A DNA stretch of 64,000 nt from Citrobacter youngae ATCC 29220 (GTDB lineage Bacteria > Pseudomonadota > Gammaproteobacteria > Enterobacterales > Enterobacteriaceae): assembly GCF_000155975.1 (NCBI RefSeq), contig NZ_GG730303.1, positions 186,611-250,610 on the forward strand, given 5' to 3'. Both the position numbers and the translations under genes were made by a program. Under the pieces are notes generated by a model, which did no database searches, was not told the origin of the DNA, and saw only the letters and a list, made by a program, of their open reading frames with translations. Below, piece by piece: positions 37,143 to 46,097 of this stretch. Numbering within the stretch: the first letter of the stretch is position 1; each line of letters begins with the position of its first letter.

Positions 37143-39989
37143 TCAGAATGACCAGGCTATACCCGCATTGGCTATCCATGGAGATTCGACGTTCGCTCCT
37201 TGCGCGTAAGCAGCGCTTATATGGGCATTGAGACGAGGGGCCAATTGTGCACGAAGACCTACCTGATACACGCCCCGCGTGCCGGAGAGATCGTTGGTGA
37301 AATGACCGTCGTCGTTAACATCCACATTGTTATCATCGATGAATTCCTGAGTGACAGCGGCTCCGACATAGGGTTGTAAGATAGCGCCATTTTTCAGTGC
37401 GAACGCATGGCCTATATTTGCGCCAGCTTCGGCTAAAAGGCTGCGTTCATTATCCACGTTTGCTCGCATGCCATTCGACAGGGTGTAATCGCTGCTATCA
37501 GTGGTGAACGCCGTAAGAGCGACATAGGGTGCGACATAGCTATTACCGAAGCTGAAATTCTTGCCGCCCTGAATGTGCGCGCCCAGGCCATTGGTATGGT
37601 AATAACCCTCAGCGGTCCCGCCGCTGGTCATGCGGCCGTTTACATCGTTTTCAAAACGGTTAGCTTTTAGAATTCCATCGAGATAGAAGCCATTATTATG
37701 CAGATAGCTTGCGTAAACCCCGATGGAATAACTATCTACGTTGCCGTTACCGCCACGATCAAAATCGACATCTGAATGTGAATAACTAAAGAATGCGCCG
37801 CGAGTGATAACGCTATTGCTGCTGCGGTCGCTCTTATCTGCCCCGATAGTCAGCCCCGTCAATGTCTGGTCGAATCCGGCCCCGGCAGATGTTGAAGCGT
37901 TATTGCGGGTGTTGTAAATGTCGCTCCAGATGTTTGTCTCATGGCTAAATGAGCGCGTTTCGTTGAGCCGTTGGCGCACTGAACCCAGTTCAGCCTGGAA
38001 TACTAATGGATTCACTGCCGCCATGTTTAATACCGCCGCTGTTGATGGGGTAATGGTTCTGGCGCTCGGTATCGGCGTGCTGCCGCCATCGTCAGGCGGT
38101 GTTGGCGTGCTGCCGCCATCGTCAGGCGGCGTCGGCGTGCTGCCGCCATCGTCAGGCGGCGTTGGCGTGTTGCCGCCATCGTCAGGCGGCGTTGGCGTGT
38201 TGCCGCCATCGTCAGGCGGCGTTGGCGTGTTGCCGCCATCGTCAGGCGGCGTTGGCGTATTGCCGCCATCGTCAGGCGGTATTAGATCAGGCGTTAGTGA
38301 CCAATTGCCATTGCCGTTATTGACTAAGCGGTATTCATATGTCCCAACGTCTACGACCCCGCCCGAGTTTTTCAGACTAAAATCGGCGGTACCGCCGCCG
38401 GTCTGGATCACCTGCAGGCTGGCATCAGAGGCTGGGCTTTTGCCTGTATCTGCAACATAAACGCCATAATTTCCGTTTGCTTGCCCTGTTACAGTCAGAA
38501 AGTCGTCCAGCAGGTCGGCCAGATCGGTATTGATATAGAAATCGCCAGCGCCATTAAGCGTGGCCAGCGTTAAAGAAGAATACCCAGCGCTGTTTGAGTC
38601 ATCAAATACGATGTGACCTCCGTTTAAAGCCACATTGCCAAGAGAAAAATTATCTGGCTGGGCACTGGAAAGGATCACCGACCCTGAATTGCTAACGGTA
38701 ACGTCGGCGTTCGCTGTATTCGCGCCGTCGAGAATGGTGAGCGAGCCGCCGTCATTGACGCTGACTGTCCCCTCCAGCGTTGAGGTATTGGTATAACGGG
38801 CGTCTGGAGAAACGTACATAGCTCCAGAGATTGCTGCATCTGTCACGGTGCCTGAGTTGATGTTAGCCGTAGCGCCAGCGTTTACGGTCAGATTGGTTGA
38901 CTTTGCGTCTCCAGAACCGGCGCCGCCGAGAGAATAATTCGCCCCGGCGTTGAGAACCGTATCAACATCCGAGCCGCCCATGTTGCCCATGGAAGCATTC
39001 GTTACGGAGATTCCCGTCGCCGTCCCGCTTTCAATTTTTAAATCTCCACCAGCAACAACGGTGGAGTTTGTCATGGTTGCGGTCGAGTCCTGTAGTGTGG
39101 CGTTCCCGGCAATCGTCCAGTCTGAGGCATGGGCATTATCGTTCAACGTCGCGTTGCCGCCAGACTCGATAGTGGCTGAATTAGAGGTGGCGGCCTGGAC
39201 TGAAATTCGCCCCGTAGCCGTGTATTGGCCACCTGATTTAACAATCGTACCGTTATCGGTTCCCCCGTTATTATCAAGGGTGCCATACACAATAGCGTCA
39301 TTGGCGGTACCTGCCTGAATACCAATTGAATTAGTCTCGCCCTGGTGCAAATCATATTGGATAGTCATTGTGCCACCGCTATTAACGGTAGAACCATTAC
39401 TGGTACCGCCGTTATCGACGATCTGGGCGCCGCCATTATTGATCATTGCGTTTTGAGAAATTGCTGTAGAAGCCTGGCCGGTTTCTGCATGCCCGGTTTG
39501 GAGAGTGCTGCCCGCGTTTACCGTCGTGTCAGTATCTATGCCAAAGCGATTATTCAGGATCCCGGCATTTACGGTGGTATTATTCATTTGCCCACCTAAC
39601 GTTGGGTCTGTTAACCCTCCGCTATTGGCGCCAGCATCAATAGCAACTGAGCCGCCGTTGATAGTTGTATTCGTAGCCTGGCCATTGACGTCGATATTTC
39701 CGCTATTAATGATAGTGTCATTAGCTTCACCCGTTACGTACATCGCACCACCGTTAACAATGGTGCCATTTGCGACCCCGCCTTCCTCTACGGTCTGATG
39801 GCCGCCTGCTAAAACAGAAATGTTATTGGTAGTACCATAGACAATTTGCCCATTCCCGGACGAAATAGTGCCGTTGTTCACGGTTGTTCCCGCATCGACA
39901 GTTTCATTTGCAGCAAAAGCATAATTACAACTGGCTATGCCGGATGACACAAATAAAGCAATAAAAATTGGATTTAACTTAAATAACAT
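37143..39989 (-). CDS. AidA-type autotransporter adhesin
   Basis: 948 residues. Signal peptide MLFKLNPIFIALFVSSGIASCNYAFA. Passenger of AidA-like imperfect repeats (TVDAGTTVNNGTISSGNGQ, ...GGHQTVEEGGVANGTIVNGGAMYVTGEANDTIINSG) forming a beta-helix, then seven tandem copies of the decapeptide PPDDGG(N/S)TPT, then a C-terminal autotransporter barrel of ~280 residues (PLVFQAELGSVRQRLNE, GAFFSYSHSDVDFDRGGNG, FALKNGAILQPYVGAAVTQEF, ending WIANAGIAWSF). I chose ATG 39987-39989 (AGGTAACGGC before it) over an ATG 13 codons upstream. It is displayed on the outer membrane and probably mediates adhesion or aggregation; the receptor is unknown. The passenger is moderately AT-rich, unlike the neighbouring dha genes. 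Confidence 0.88.
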   Translation of the reverse strand: MLFKLNPIFIALFVSSGIASCNYAFAANETVDAGTTVNNGTISSGNGQIVYGTTNNISVLAGGHQTVEEGGVANGTIVNGGAMYVTGEANDTIINSGNIDVNGQATNTTINGGSVAIDAGANSGGLTDPTLGGQMNNTTVNAGILNNRFGIDTDTTVNAGSTLQTGHAETGQASTAISQNAMINNGGAQIVDNGGTSNGSTVNSGGTMTIQYDLHQGETNSIGIQAGTANDAIVYGTLDNNGGTDNGTIVKSGGQYTATGRISVQAATSNSATIESGGNATLNDNAHASDWTIAGNATLQDSTATMTNSTVVAGGDLKIESGTATGISVTNASMGNMGGSDVDTVLNAGANYSLGGAGSGDAKSTNLTVNAGATANINSGTVTDAAISGAMYVSPDARYTNTSTLEGTVSVNDGGSLTILDGANTANADVTVSNSGSVILSSAQPDNFSLGNVALNGGHIVFDDSNSAGYSSLTLATLNGAGDFYINTDLADLLDDFLTVTGQANGNYGVYVADTGKSPASDASLQVIQTGGGTADFSLKNSGGVVDVGTYEYRLVNNGNGNWSLTPDLIPPDDGGNTPTPPDDGGNTPTPPDDGGNTPTPPDDGGNTPTPPDDGGSTPTPPDDGGSTPTPPDDGGSTPIPSARTITPSTAAVLNMAAVNPLVFQAELGSVRQRLNETRSFSHETNIWSDIYNTRNNASTSAGAGFDQTLTGLTIGADKSDRSSNSVITRGAFFSYSHSDVDFDRGGNGNVDSYSIGVYASYLHNNGFYLDGILKANRFENDVNGRMTSGGTAEGYYHTNGLGAHIQGGKNFSFGNSYVAPYVALTAFTTDSSDYTLSNGMRANVDNERSLLAEAGANIGHAFALKNGAILQPYVGAAVTQEFIDDNNVDVNDDGHFTNDLSGTRGVYQVGLRAQLAPRLNAHISAAYAQGANVESPWIANAGIAWSF
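38071..38280 (-). repeat. seven 30-bp tandem repeats encoding the proline-rich linker
   Basis: Seven copies of a 30-bp unit containing GCCGCCATCGTCAGGCGG on the plus strand, perfectly in phase. They encode PPDDGG(N/S)TPT on the minus strand within the autotransporter. Copies 1-3 from the left have Ser (S) at the seventh residue and the remaining four have Asn. The number of copies may vary between strains by slipped-strand mispairing or recombination. Confidence 0.95.
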
Positions 39990-40313
39990 GCCGTTACCTG
40001 TATTTTTAAAATTAGTATATAATTGCAATAATTCCAGAGTTAATAAATATCATGAGCAATAAAACGGTTATGAAACTATCCATAGCTGATCCAAAATATT
40101 TATTACATCTTTATCATAGTTGTTTTATTGGGTATCAAGATAAAATATTTAAATGCCAGCTCCGGGTAAGAACTGTCAGCTTCGGTAATAGGGGGAGGAT
40201 GGCTCTTTGCGCAAATTTGTACTCTGCGGGTATTAAAAACCGACCCAACAAGCAAGCGATGCGTTGGGTCAGTTCGGAGAGGTGTAGACACCTCTGCCTT
40301 TCAGGGGCGGGTC
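39990..40313. other. intergenic region between the two autotransporters
   Basis: 324 bp AT-rich gap. The part next to 39990 should hold the promoter of the first autotransporter. The part next to 40313 contains the intrinsic terminator at 40236-40271. No supported ORF. Confidence 0.6.
40236..40271 (-). terminator. intrinsic terminator of the second autotransporter
   Basis: On the minus strand GACCCAAC (40263-40270) pairs with GTTGGGTC (40242-40249) across a 13-nt loop, followed by GG-TTTTTAATA. It lies 43 bp beyond the stop of the minus-strand autotransporter barrel. Confidence 0.8.
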
Positions 40314-42944
40314 TCAAATTGAGTAACTTAGCGTCAAGCCACCCTCAACAGCATTATCAATGGCGTGACCAAATTCGGTGCCAATGTGGGCATCCGCCGC
40401 CCAGTGGGAATTGAATTTTACCGTCACACCCGCGCCAGCATTGCCGCCGTTCAGATTCTCGCCTGCAAATGAATAGTCATCAGTATTCAGATGCGTGGAT
40501 CCGCCAAACTGAGCGTTATAGCCAGTTGTCAGATAAGGCTGGATGCTCTGAACATCTTTAACCGCAAGTTCCGTTGCAACACGTACGCCGCCGCCGGCAA
40601 AATAACCAACCTGCTTGCCTTCCCCAATCTGGCTGTAACCATCATTGAAGCTGTCAGTTTGGGTATTAACATAGCCAAGCGTGACATAAGGCTGAAGCTC
40701 AAAACGTCCCGCCTGTGTGGTCATACCGCTTCGCGCCTGGGCCAGCCAGGTGTTACCGTCATAATTTCCTCCGGCATGGATGCCAGCGTCTGAACCGGAC
40801 GCGCTGTAGGACATATTGCCGTAGGTCAGTACCGTATCGGCAAACCAGCGCATTTGCTTCTCTGTTACAGGCTGTTCCCAGCGGCCATAGACGCTGTAGT
40901 AAGTGCCGTTTACAGAGTTATGCCCATCTTTATTGCTCAGATCCAGCGCATTGTGCAAATAGCCGTTCGCAACGCCAGCCATAATCGTGTCGTCATTGGC
41001 GAGCGTAAAACTCAGATAGCCGCCGAATTGCGCGCCATTAATGCTGTTTTCGTACTTTGACTGTGAAGCCGTGCGGTCGCTGCCTGAATGGATGCCTGAA
41101 ACCCAGATATTCCCGCCGTTCTGGCGCGTATCCAGATGGTAGGTAATATCATCGGCAATACGATGGATCATGTCATCGCTGGCAACCAGTCCAGCCTGAG
41201 CGGCCTAAATATCGTTAACAACGTTATCGGAAGAGGGGGGCGTATCTCCGCCGTCATCGGGCGTATCGCCCCCATCATCAGGTGTATTTCCGCCATTATC
41301 TGGCAGTGGCCCCGGTTTTCCATTCTGGGTATAAAATGCGACAGCATAGGTAGAACCATCATCATCGCTGCTGGTTTTCTGTGTCGCATAGCTCACATTA
41401 TTCAGTAGATAGGAGCCGCTTCGCACGGCTGGCAGAGTGCCGCCAGTGGCGCTACCGCCGTCCAGTTGGACGTTTTCATCATTGCTGATATAAAAATACG
41501 TTGTGTGATCCAGTGTTGTAATATCAGTCGGCAGCGTCCGAACCTGGTTAATCTCATCGCTGTTAAGATAATTAAGACTTACATCAACGTTATCGTAGCC
41601 CGTAATTTTTTGCGATGAATCTTCAGTTAACCCGCCAATTTCGGCACCGTCATTAATATTAATCGCCAGATTATCGGTTAGGGATGGGTCATCTTCAGAT
41701 TTAATGTCATCACGATAGGCCGTATTGCTCAGGTTAATTGTGGTGTTAACCGTACCCGTATCGCCGTCGTGATAATCATCGCCCGTGTAGATGTTACCGT
41801 TCAACGTCGCATCATCAATATTTATTGTATTATCGATTCCCAGCGCATAAATATAACCGTTTACCGTACTTCCCTGAGACAGAGAAACCACGGAACTCCC
41901 CTGGCTTAATCCCTGTGCTGATTCGTCCCCTAACGCCTGGGCCCCCACGTTGCCGTCGACCGTTGAGTTTTCAATATTTACTGACGCCGCGTTACCGCTT
42001 GATGAAGCCAGCACCGTATAAGAACTACTGGTATCAGCAGGGCCAATCTGGCTATTAACAATATTGATTGCAGCATTGCCGCCAGTGATTTCTGCATATG
42101 CTCCCCCCAGAATTGATGAGTCGGCAATATCAAGATTTGAATTCCCCTGGTAGGCATACACATAGGCGCCATTCTGGAGCGATGAATCGGTGATACTCAG
42201 GTTTGCATCGCTATCATCAGATACGGCTAATACGGATGATTCATTCTGTGCAGCACCGGTTTGTGTAATTGTTGTATGGGATATTGCCACATTAACATCA
42301 CCCACACCTTCAACGAGAACGGAAGGCTGGGCAGATGATGAGGCGATCGTTGAATTGCTAATATTTGCGGTAGTGACGTCGCTGACATCGCCGAAGGCTG
42401 ACAGTGAAATAGCGCCATTAATCACGCTATCATCGATATTTAATGATGCTGCTGCGTTGGCATAGACCACAACGTCATCGGTGATCTGTGAGCCATTTTC
42501 TATGGTTACGTTCGTTGTCCCCGTGGTACTGTCATTCGAAACATCCAGCGCGGTTACCCACCCTTTTGAGGACTTTGCGCCATTAGCCGACAGCTGGCTG
42601 TTGTTAATATCCACATTGACATCTCCGTTATCTGTCAGAACGGAGGTTTGTCCGGTAATGGTGTCGTTTGTCGCCACCAGCGAGGCTCCGGTATTTCCAT
42701 AGACTTCAACGCCGTAACGCATCGTACCGGCAGAATTATCCACGACTGAATCACTCAATGTCAGCGATGCTGCATCATCATTTGAGCTAACCATATAGCT
42801 CGGCGTATTGACGCCTGAGTCAGTTATCGTCTGTGGGCCATTGCCTGTAAAGCACGAAGCATCAGGGTAAGCTGTACATGCAGCGTAAGCGGCCTGTTGT
42901 CCAAGGGCTAGCGTTATGGAGATAGCCAGAACAGAACGAATCAT
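40314..42944 (-). pseudogene. autotransporter interrupted by an in-frame TAG codon
   Basis: One autotransporter gene in two open stretches of the same frame: 41205-42944 encodes a signal peptide (MIRSVLAISITLALGQQAAYA), a 550-residue repetitive passenger (ADSSILGGAYAEITGG-like) and a linker PDDGGDTPDDGGDTPPSSDN. After a single TAG (41205-41207) the frame continues AAQAGLVASDDMIHRIADDITYHL into a complete 285-residue barrel (ending GGLTLSYSI). No frameshift lies between them, so there is one premature amber codon in the middle of the gene. Without suppression, only the passenger is made, without an anchor. The ATG 42942-42944 starts the passenger. Whether the TAG is a recent mutation, assembly error or read-through site cannot be decided by inspection. 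Confidence 0.85.
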
Positions 42945-43340
42945 AAAATGTCCTTTTAACTAAGCGAATATCGGTGTGTTTTTCGAGGTAAAATGAAAGA
43001 TAAAACGTGTTCTAATAAATATATTTATTGGGTTGAGTGTGTCTAAATATTTAAATGTTTGCCTGATAATTCTGTCTTAAATAAGACAAAAAATTGTTAG
43101 CTTAAAAATGGCGTACTTACCATCATATGGCGATATACAAATTTATCGAAGCATATACAGGTGAGCCGCAGCTTTGCATTTACGTAAAAACATGTCAATT
43201 TATAAAATATGAAAATGGATAAACATTTTTAAAGACTTGTCCACAGGCCTTGTGGTATCTGGATAAGGACAGGGTGTCCAATATAGGAAAATAACCCTTA
43301 CGACCCGGTCAATTCTAAAGCGATGAAGGTAGCGTGTGAA
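42945..43340. promoter_or_regulatory. upstream region of the second autotransporter
   Basis: 396 bp, very AT-rich, no ORF. A perfect 16-bp palindrome with arms TGTCTTA and TAAGACA around AA lies at 43073-43088, about 130 bp before the start codon; it could be an operator. No further feature is supported. Confidence 0.5.
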
Positions 43341-43772
43341 TTATTCCTTCAACGCCTGCAGTGCCTGATTTGCTGCGCTTGCCATTTTTTGGCAGAATGC
43401 CTGGGCGTTATCCGCACATTTTTCATTTGAATTTTTGATGATTAGTTCTAAATCCTTAGAGGCTGATGTGGTGTTTACATGATTGAGGATCCAGGCATCA
43501 AATGATTTATCCTTGTCAGTCATTGCTTTTAGTTGGGTGGCGGTATTCCAGTTCTCAGCCAGCATCCGGGGAATCGTGTCTGATAATCCTTCAGCTATAT
43601 AACCGTCATCACACTCTTTGAATTTGTGGAAAAACGAATTGATATCAGACCAATCTTTTACTGAACTGGCAACCGTGTCGGCGGTATCCATCTCTTCCAC
43701 AGTGGAACAGCCTGCAGCGTAAACACCGGCAGATAAAAACATAAATGTAAAAAATGGAATGAATATTTTCAT
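43341..43772 (-). CDS. small exported protein, family not recognised
   Basis: 143 residues from the ATG at 43770-43772. N-terminal signal sequence MKIFIPFFTFMFLSAGVYA followed directly by AGC, which could be a signal peptidase I site or a poor lipobox (AAGC). The mature part has Cys in pairs (CSTVEEMDT, FKECDDG, NSNEKCADNAQAFCQKM), suggesting disulfides, and ends in an amphipathic helix SAANQALQALKE. The ATG 13 codons upstream would put charged residues before the signal and is less likely. I do not recognise the family. It sits between the autotransporters and the tRNA element, and may be a periplasmic accessory protein. Confidence 0.6.
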   Translation of the reverse strand: MKIFIPFFTFMFLSAGVYAAGCSTVEEMDTADTVASSVKDWSDINSFFHKFKECDDGYIAEGLSDTIPRMLAENWNTATQLKAMTDKDKSFDAWILNHVNTTSASKDLELIIKNSNEKCADNAQAFCQKMASAANQALQALKE

Positions 43773-44204
43773 AGCAGATTCATTCTCGGCGAAAGAAAAC
43801 AAAAAATCCAAGGTAAACGCGCTCCTATTTTAGATCGTAAAATCAATTATTTAAAAAATTGCAATAATCATGGGGTATTGTTGCTCTGTAAACAGAACTG
43901 TATGCCGATATTGTTAGTACATGGGGCGATATGAAAGCGAAGGCAGGATCGGTAATGCCCCTACGTTGGCAAGTCAGGCGGGATACCCAGAAAAAGCAAA
44001 AGGACCAGCGATTTCTCGCAAGTCCTTGAAATTTGGTGGCCCCTGCTGGACTTGAACCAGCGACCAAGCGATTATGAGTTCCTACCGAAGTAATCGAAAT
44101 TCAACTATTTGCATTATTTATCATTGACATAGATTGACATTATTTGCCAACGATTACCCATTATTTGCCATTTCTACCACCACTTTATCGCCACTCGCTT
44201 ACTC
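43773..44204. other. region of the left attachment-site copy
   Basis: 432 bp without a supported gene. It contains the left 82-bp repeat (43998-44079), including the 3' half of a tRNA-Ile2 gene, and an AT-rich stretch with TATTTGCC repeats at about 44110-44170. A 74-codon frame at 43843-44067 reads through the tRNA copy and is not a gene. Confidence 0.65.
43998..44079. mobile_element. attachment site (left) of the ileX element
   Basis: Repeats 45862-45943 with one mismatch in 82 bp (A at 44007, T at 45871). It spans the tRNA-Ile2 terminator hairpin, the CCA end, T-arm and the gene down to its anticodon loop (ACTCATAATC on the minus strand). This is the usual shape of an att site made by integration at a tRNA 3' end, leaving the tRNA intact on one side. 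Confidence 0.88.
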
Positions 44205-45152
44205 TTACTTGGTTAACTTTTCCAGTTGGCCGATGTGTAGGATTTCGCCTAGCAATAGGTAACAGTTTAGGAAAAGGGATTTTGCTTCTTCAACGGTAAC
44301 ATCAGCATGTACTCCACTTGATACCCTCGCATAAAGATTCGAAAGGTTCTGCCTGATCTTATCTTTCCTGCTTTTGCTCTCTACACGTTCATGAACGAAG
44401 ACATTAAGCCTGTTAAGATGCTTGGCAGCACCTAAGGATAACTCATTATCACCAATTCTATATGTTTCATCCGATGGAGGATTGATTGAATCAGCAAAGC
44501 TATCAATAATCCTTCTGACAGTCGTCAATGCTTGGCTTACTGACTCTCCTTCATTTTCTGAAAGCCGATTTACTACAGAAGGAATCTGTTGAAGAACATC
44601 ACGTGCATGATTCGTTATTAAGCTGTCCACTTCTTTTTTATATTTCTCAAATATAGATTCGGCTAAATGTTCGAGCTCTTTATCGTAGTAAATATCTGAA
44701 ATGAAACTATGCAGTAAACTGATAACACGCGTTTTAATACCATTATACTTTGATATGGTGTTAGATATGTTTGCAATGGTAGTGTAATATTCAGATAAAA
44801 CTCGGTTTGGATGTGGGTTTCCGCTCACATTTGGCGTGCTATGGGATTGCAATTGCATCTTTTTTGCTTCAATAGATGACTCTACCTGAGAGATGGGTAT
44901 CCAGTAGCCCATTTTGTTTTCTTTGTCAGTCCATCTTCCTGTTAATCCCATATATTTTAGACTTAGGTCTACATTGCTAGGATATCCTCTCATTTCATAA
45001 GTTAGCCATTTTTGAAACTCATTAGAACCACATAGGCGGGCGAGGCGTGATGCCTTTAAAATTATTGTCTCAATGCTGGCACGCGATAATTCAATGTCGT
45101 CTAGCAATTCTTTTGCTAATTCTAATTCATGTTCAGATCTTATAAGAGCCAT
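44205..45152 (-). CDS. AbiTii-domain protein, probable phage-defence gene
   Basis: 315 residues. The N-terminus reads MALIRSEHELELAKELLDDIELSRASIETIILKASRLARLCGSNEFQKWLTYEMRGYPSNVD, which I recognise as the AbiTii domain (about residues 1-180), found in abortive-infection and defence contexts. The second half is a helical region (KHLNRLNVFVHERVESKSRKDKIRQNLSNLYARVSSGVHADVTVEEAKSLFLNCYLLLGEIL). AAGG lies 9 nt before ATG 45150-45152; an ATG three codons upstream is less well placed. It is visibly AT-richer than flanking genes and sits inside the tRNA-bounded element next to an integrase remnant, so it looks like the element's cargo. How AbiTii proteins act is not known, and no partner gene is left. 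Confidence 0.65.
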   Translation of the reverse strand: MALIRSEHELELAKELLDDIELSRASIETIILKASRLARLCGSNEFQKWLTYEMRGYPSNVDLSLKYMGLTGRWTDKENKMGYWIPISQVESSIEAKKMQLQSHSTPNVSGNPHPNRVLSEYYTTIANISNTISKYNGIKTRVISLLHSFISDIYYDKELEHLAESIFEKYKKEVDSLITNHARDVLQQIPSVVNRLSENEGESVSQALTTVRRIIDSFADSINPPSDETYRIGDNELSLGAAKHLNRLNVFVHERVESKSRKDKIRQNLSNLYARVSSGVHADVTVEEAKSLFLNCYLLLGEILHIGQLEKLTK

Positions 45153-45174
45153 CAATATCATCCTTATGAGTTTT

Positions 45175-45473
45175 CTATATAGCTAAAGGATTAAGCCTTA
45201 CTGCATCTTCCAGATGGTCAGGGGCAAAATGCGCATATCGCATCGTCATTTTTGTGTCAGTATGGCCGAGTACACGCTGCAAGACCAGAATATTACCACC
45301 ATTCATCATAAAGTGGCTGGCGGAGGTGTGGCGCAAAACGTGGGTAAGCTGTCCTGCCGGTAGTTCGATGCCTGTTTTTTTCAGAGTTGACCGGAACGCG
45401 TCGTAACAATCACTAAACAGCCGTCTTTTTTATCATTAGGCAGAGATTCGTAGAGCTCTTTGCTGTTTGTCAT
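45175..45473 (-). pseudogene. P2-type tyrosine integrase remnant, truncated and frameshifted
   Basis: The minus strand reads MTNSKELYESLPNDKKDG (from ATG 45471-45473), then one-base shift at about 45418, then LFSDCYDAFRSTLKKTGIELPAGQLTHVLRHTSASHFMMNGGNILVLQRVLGHTDTKMTMRYAHFAPDHLEDAVRLNPL and stop TAG at 45175-45177. Catalytic C-terminal residues are present (HVLRHT, LGHT, MRYAHF with the nucleophilic Tyr). In-frame stops upstream show that the N-terminal two thirds are gone. This is the expected integrase of an element at the tRNA, now dead. It lies between the AbiTii-like gene and the YjzC-like gene. Confidence 0.85.
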
Positions 45474-45548
45474 ATAACCCCATTATTTATTTTTGTATCT
45501 GAATTTGCTCGGGAATGAACAAGCGCCACCGTAGTGCCGCCTGGCACC

Positions 45549-45731
45549 TTACTTACGTTTACTGTTAGGTGTTCTTTTTGTCAGTTTCCAGTGGCTCTTT
45601 GGATTTTCTGTGGGCGGTGCGGTTTTGTTATCAGCTATCGTGGCGAAGTTATCTTTTACCCCACCACGTGGGCCAACCTCTACATAGATGCCTCCGTTTT
45701 TACCGGAGTTCTCGCCAGGTTTAAGAGTCAT
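45549..45731 (-). CDS. small YjzC-like protein
   Basis: 60 residues: MTLKPGENSGKNGGIYVEVGPRGGVKDNFATIADNKTAPPTENPKSHWKLTKRTPNSKRK. The GENSGKNGGIYVEVGPRGG block resembles the Bacillus YjzC/phage-associated small protein family; function unknown. AGGAGGTAAAAT gives a strong ribosome-binding site before ATG 45729-45731. It lies between the integrase remnant and the tRNA and belongs to the element. Confidence 0.6.
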   Translation of the reverse strand: MTLKPGENSGKNGGIYVEVGPRGGVKDNFATIADNKTAPPTENPKSHWKLTKRTPNSKRK

Positions 45732-45861
45732 ATTTTACCTCCTGATTTTTTGGGTGAAGATTATCGGAGGTTGAGAGAGGTATTAGTATAGGCCTAATGG
45801 CATGGGCTGAAATGCTTAAGTATGTTATGTGGGTGAGTCGGGGAAGGTGTTTTGAGTGTTA

Positions 45862-45888
45862 AAAAGGACCTGCGATTTCTCGCAAGTC
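45862..45888 (-). terminator. intrinsic terminator of ileX
   Basis: Minus strand AGGACTTGCGA-GAAA-TCGCAGGTCC followed by TTTTT. One T-G wobble in the stem. It starts 10 nt beyond the CCA end. Confidence 0.8.
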
Positions 45889-45943
45889 CTTGAAATTTGG
45901 TGGCCCCTGCTGGACTTGAACCAGCGACCAAGCGATTATGAGT
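45862..45943. mobile_element. attachment site (right) overlapping ileX
   Basis: The second copy of the 82-bp repeat, continuous with the intact tRNA gene to its right. The element between the copies is 1,783 bp (44080-45861). The copy includes the tRNA terminator, so transcription of the tRNA ends at either copy. Confidence 0.88.
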
Positions 45944-45973
45944 CGCCTGCTCTAACCACTGAGCTAAGGGGCC
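45898..45973 (-). tRNA. ileX: tRNA-Ile2 (anticodon CAT)
   Basis: 76 nt from GGCCCC to the encoded CCA. Acceptor stem GGCCCCT/AGGGGCC pairs fully, D-loop AGCTCAGTGGTTAGAGC, anticodon loop CTCATAA with CAT, and T-loop GGTTCAAGTCC. The CAT anticodon in this context is the lysidine-modified minor isoleucine tRNA that reads AUA, not methionine. It lies between the defence element and mug, as ileX does in E. coli. Integration target of the element described here. Confidence 0.95.
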
Positions 45974-46097
45974 GTGGCGGTGAATTATAAAGTAACTCCG
46001 CGTCGCAATCCAGACATAAGCGTACGGATGCTGTTTTTATAAACAATGTATTTTCAGTCCGTTATACTTGTTCTCTGATGTATTGTGTGGAGTGATT

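Noticed and set aside
38071-38280. Regular 30-bp repeats resembling a CRISPR array
   Set aside because: The units are contiguous without spacers and encode an in-frame Pro-rich linker of the autotransporter.
37918-38460. 180-codon plus-strand frame with PPSSGGVGV repeats
   Set aside because: It is the antisense of the autotransporter linker repeats; frame is open only because of the repeat phase.
43843-44067. 74-codon frame (MVAGSSPAGATKF...)
   Set aside because: It reads through the duplicated tRNA 3' end and its peptide start is the usual translation of such tRNA copies.
45534-45791. 85-codon plus-strand frame overlapping the YjzC-like gene
   Set aside because: Antisense to a small gene with a strong ribosome-binding site; cysteine-rich peptide without family likeness.
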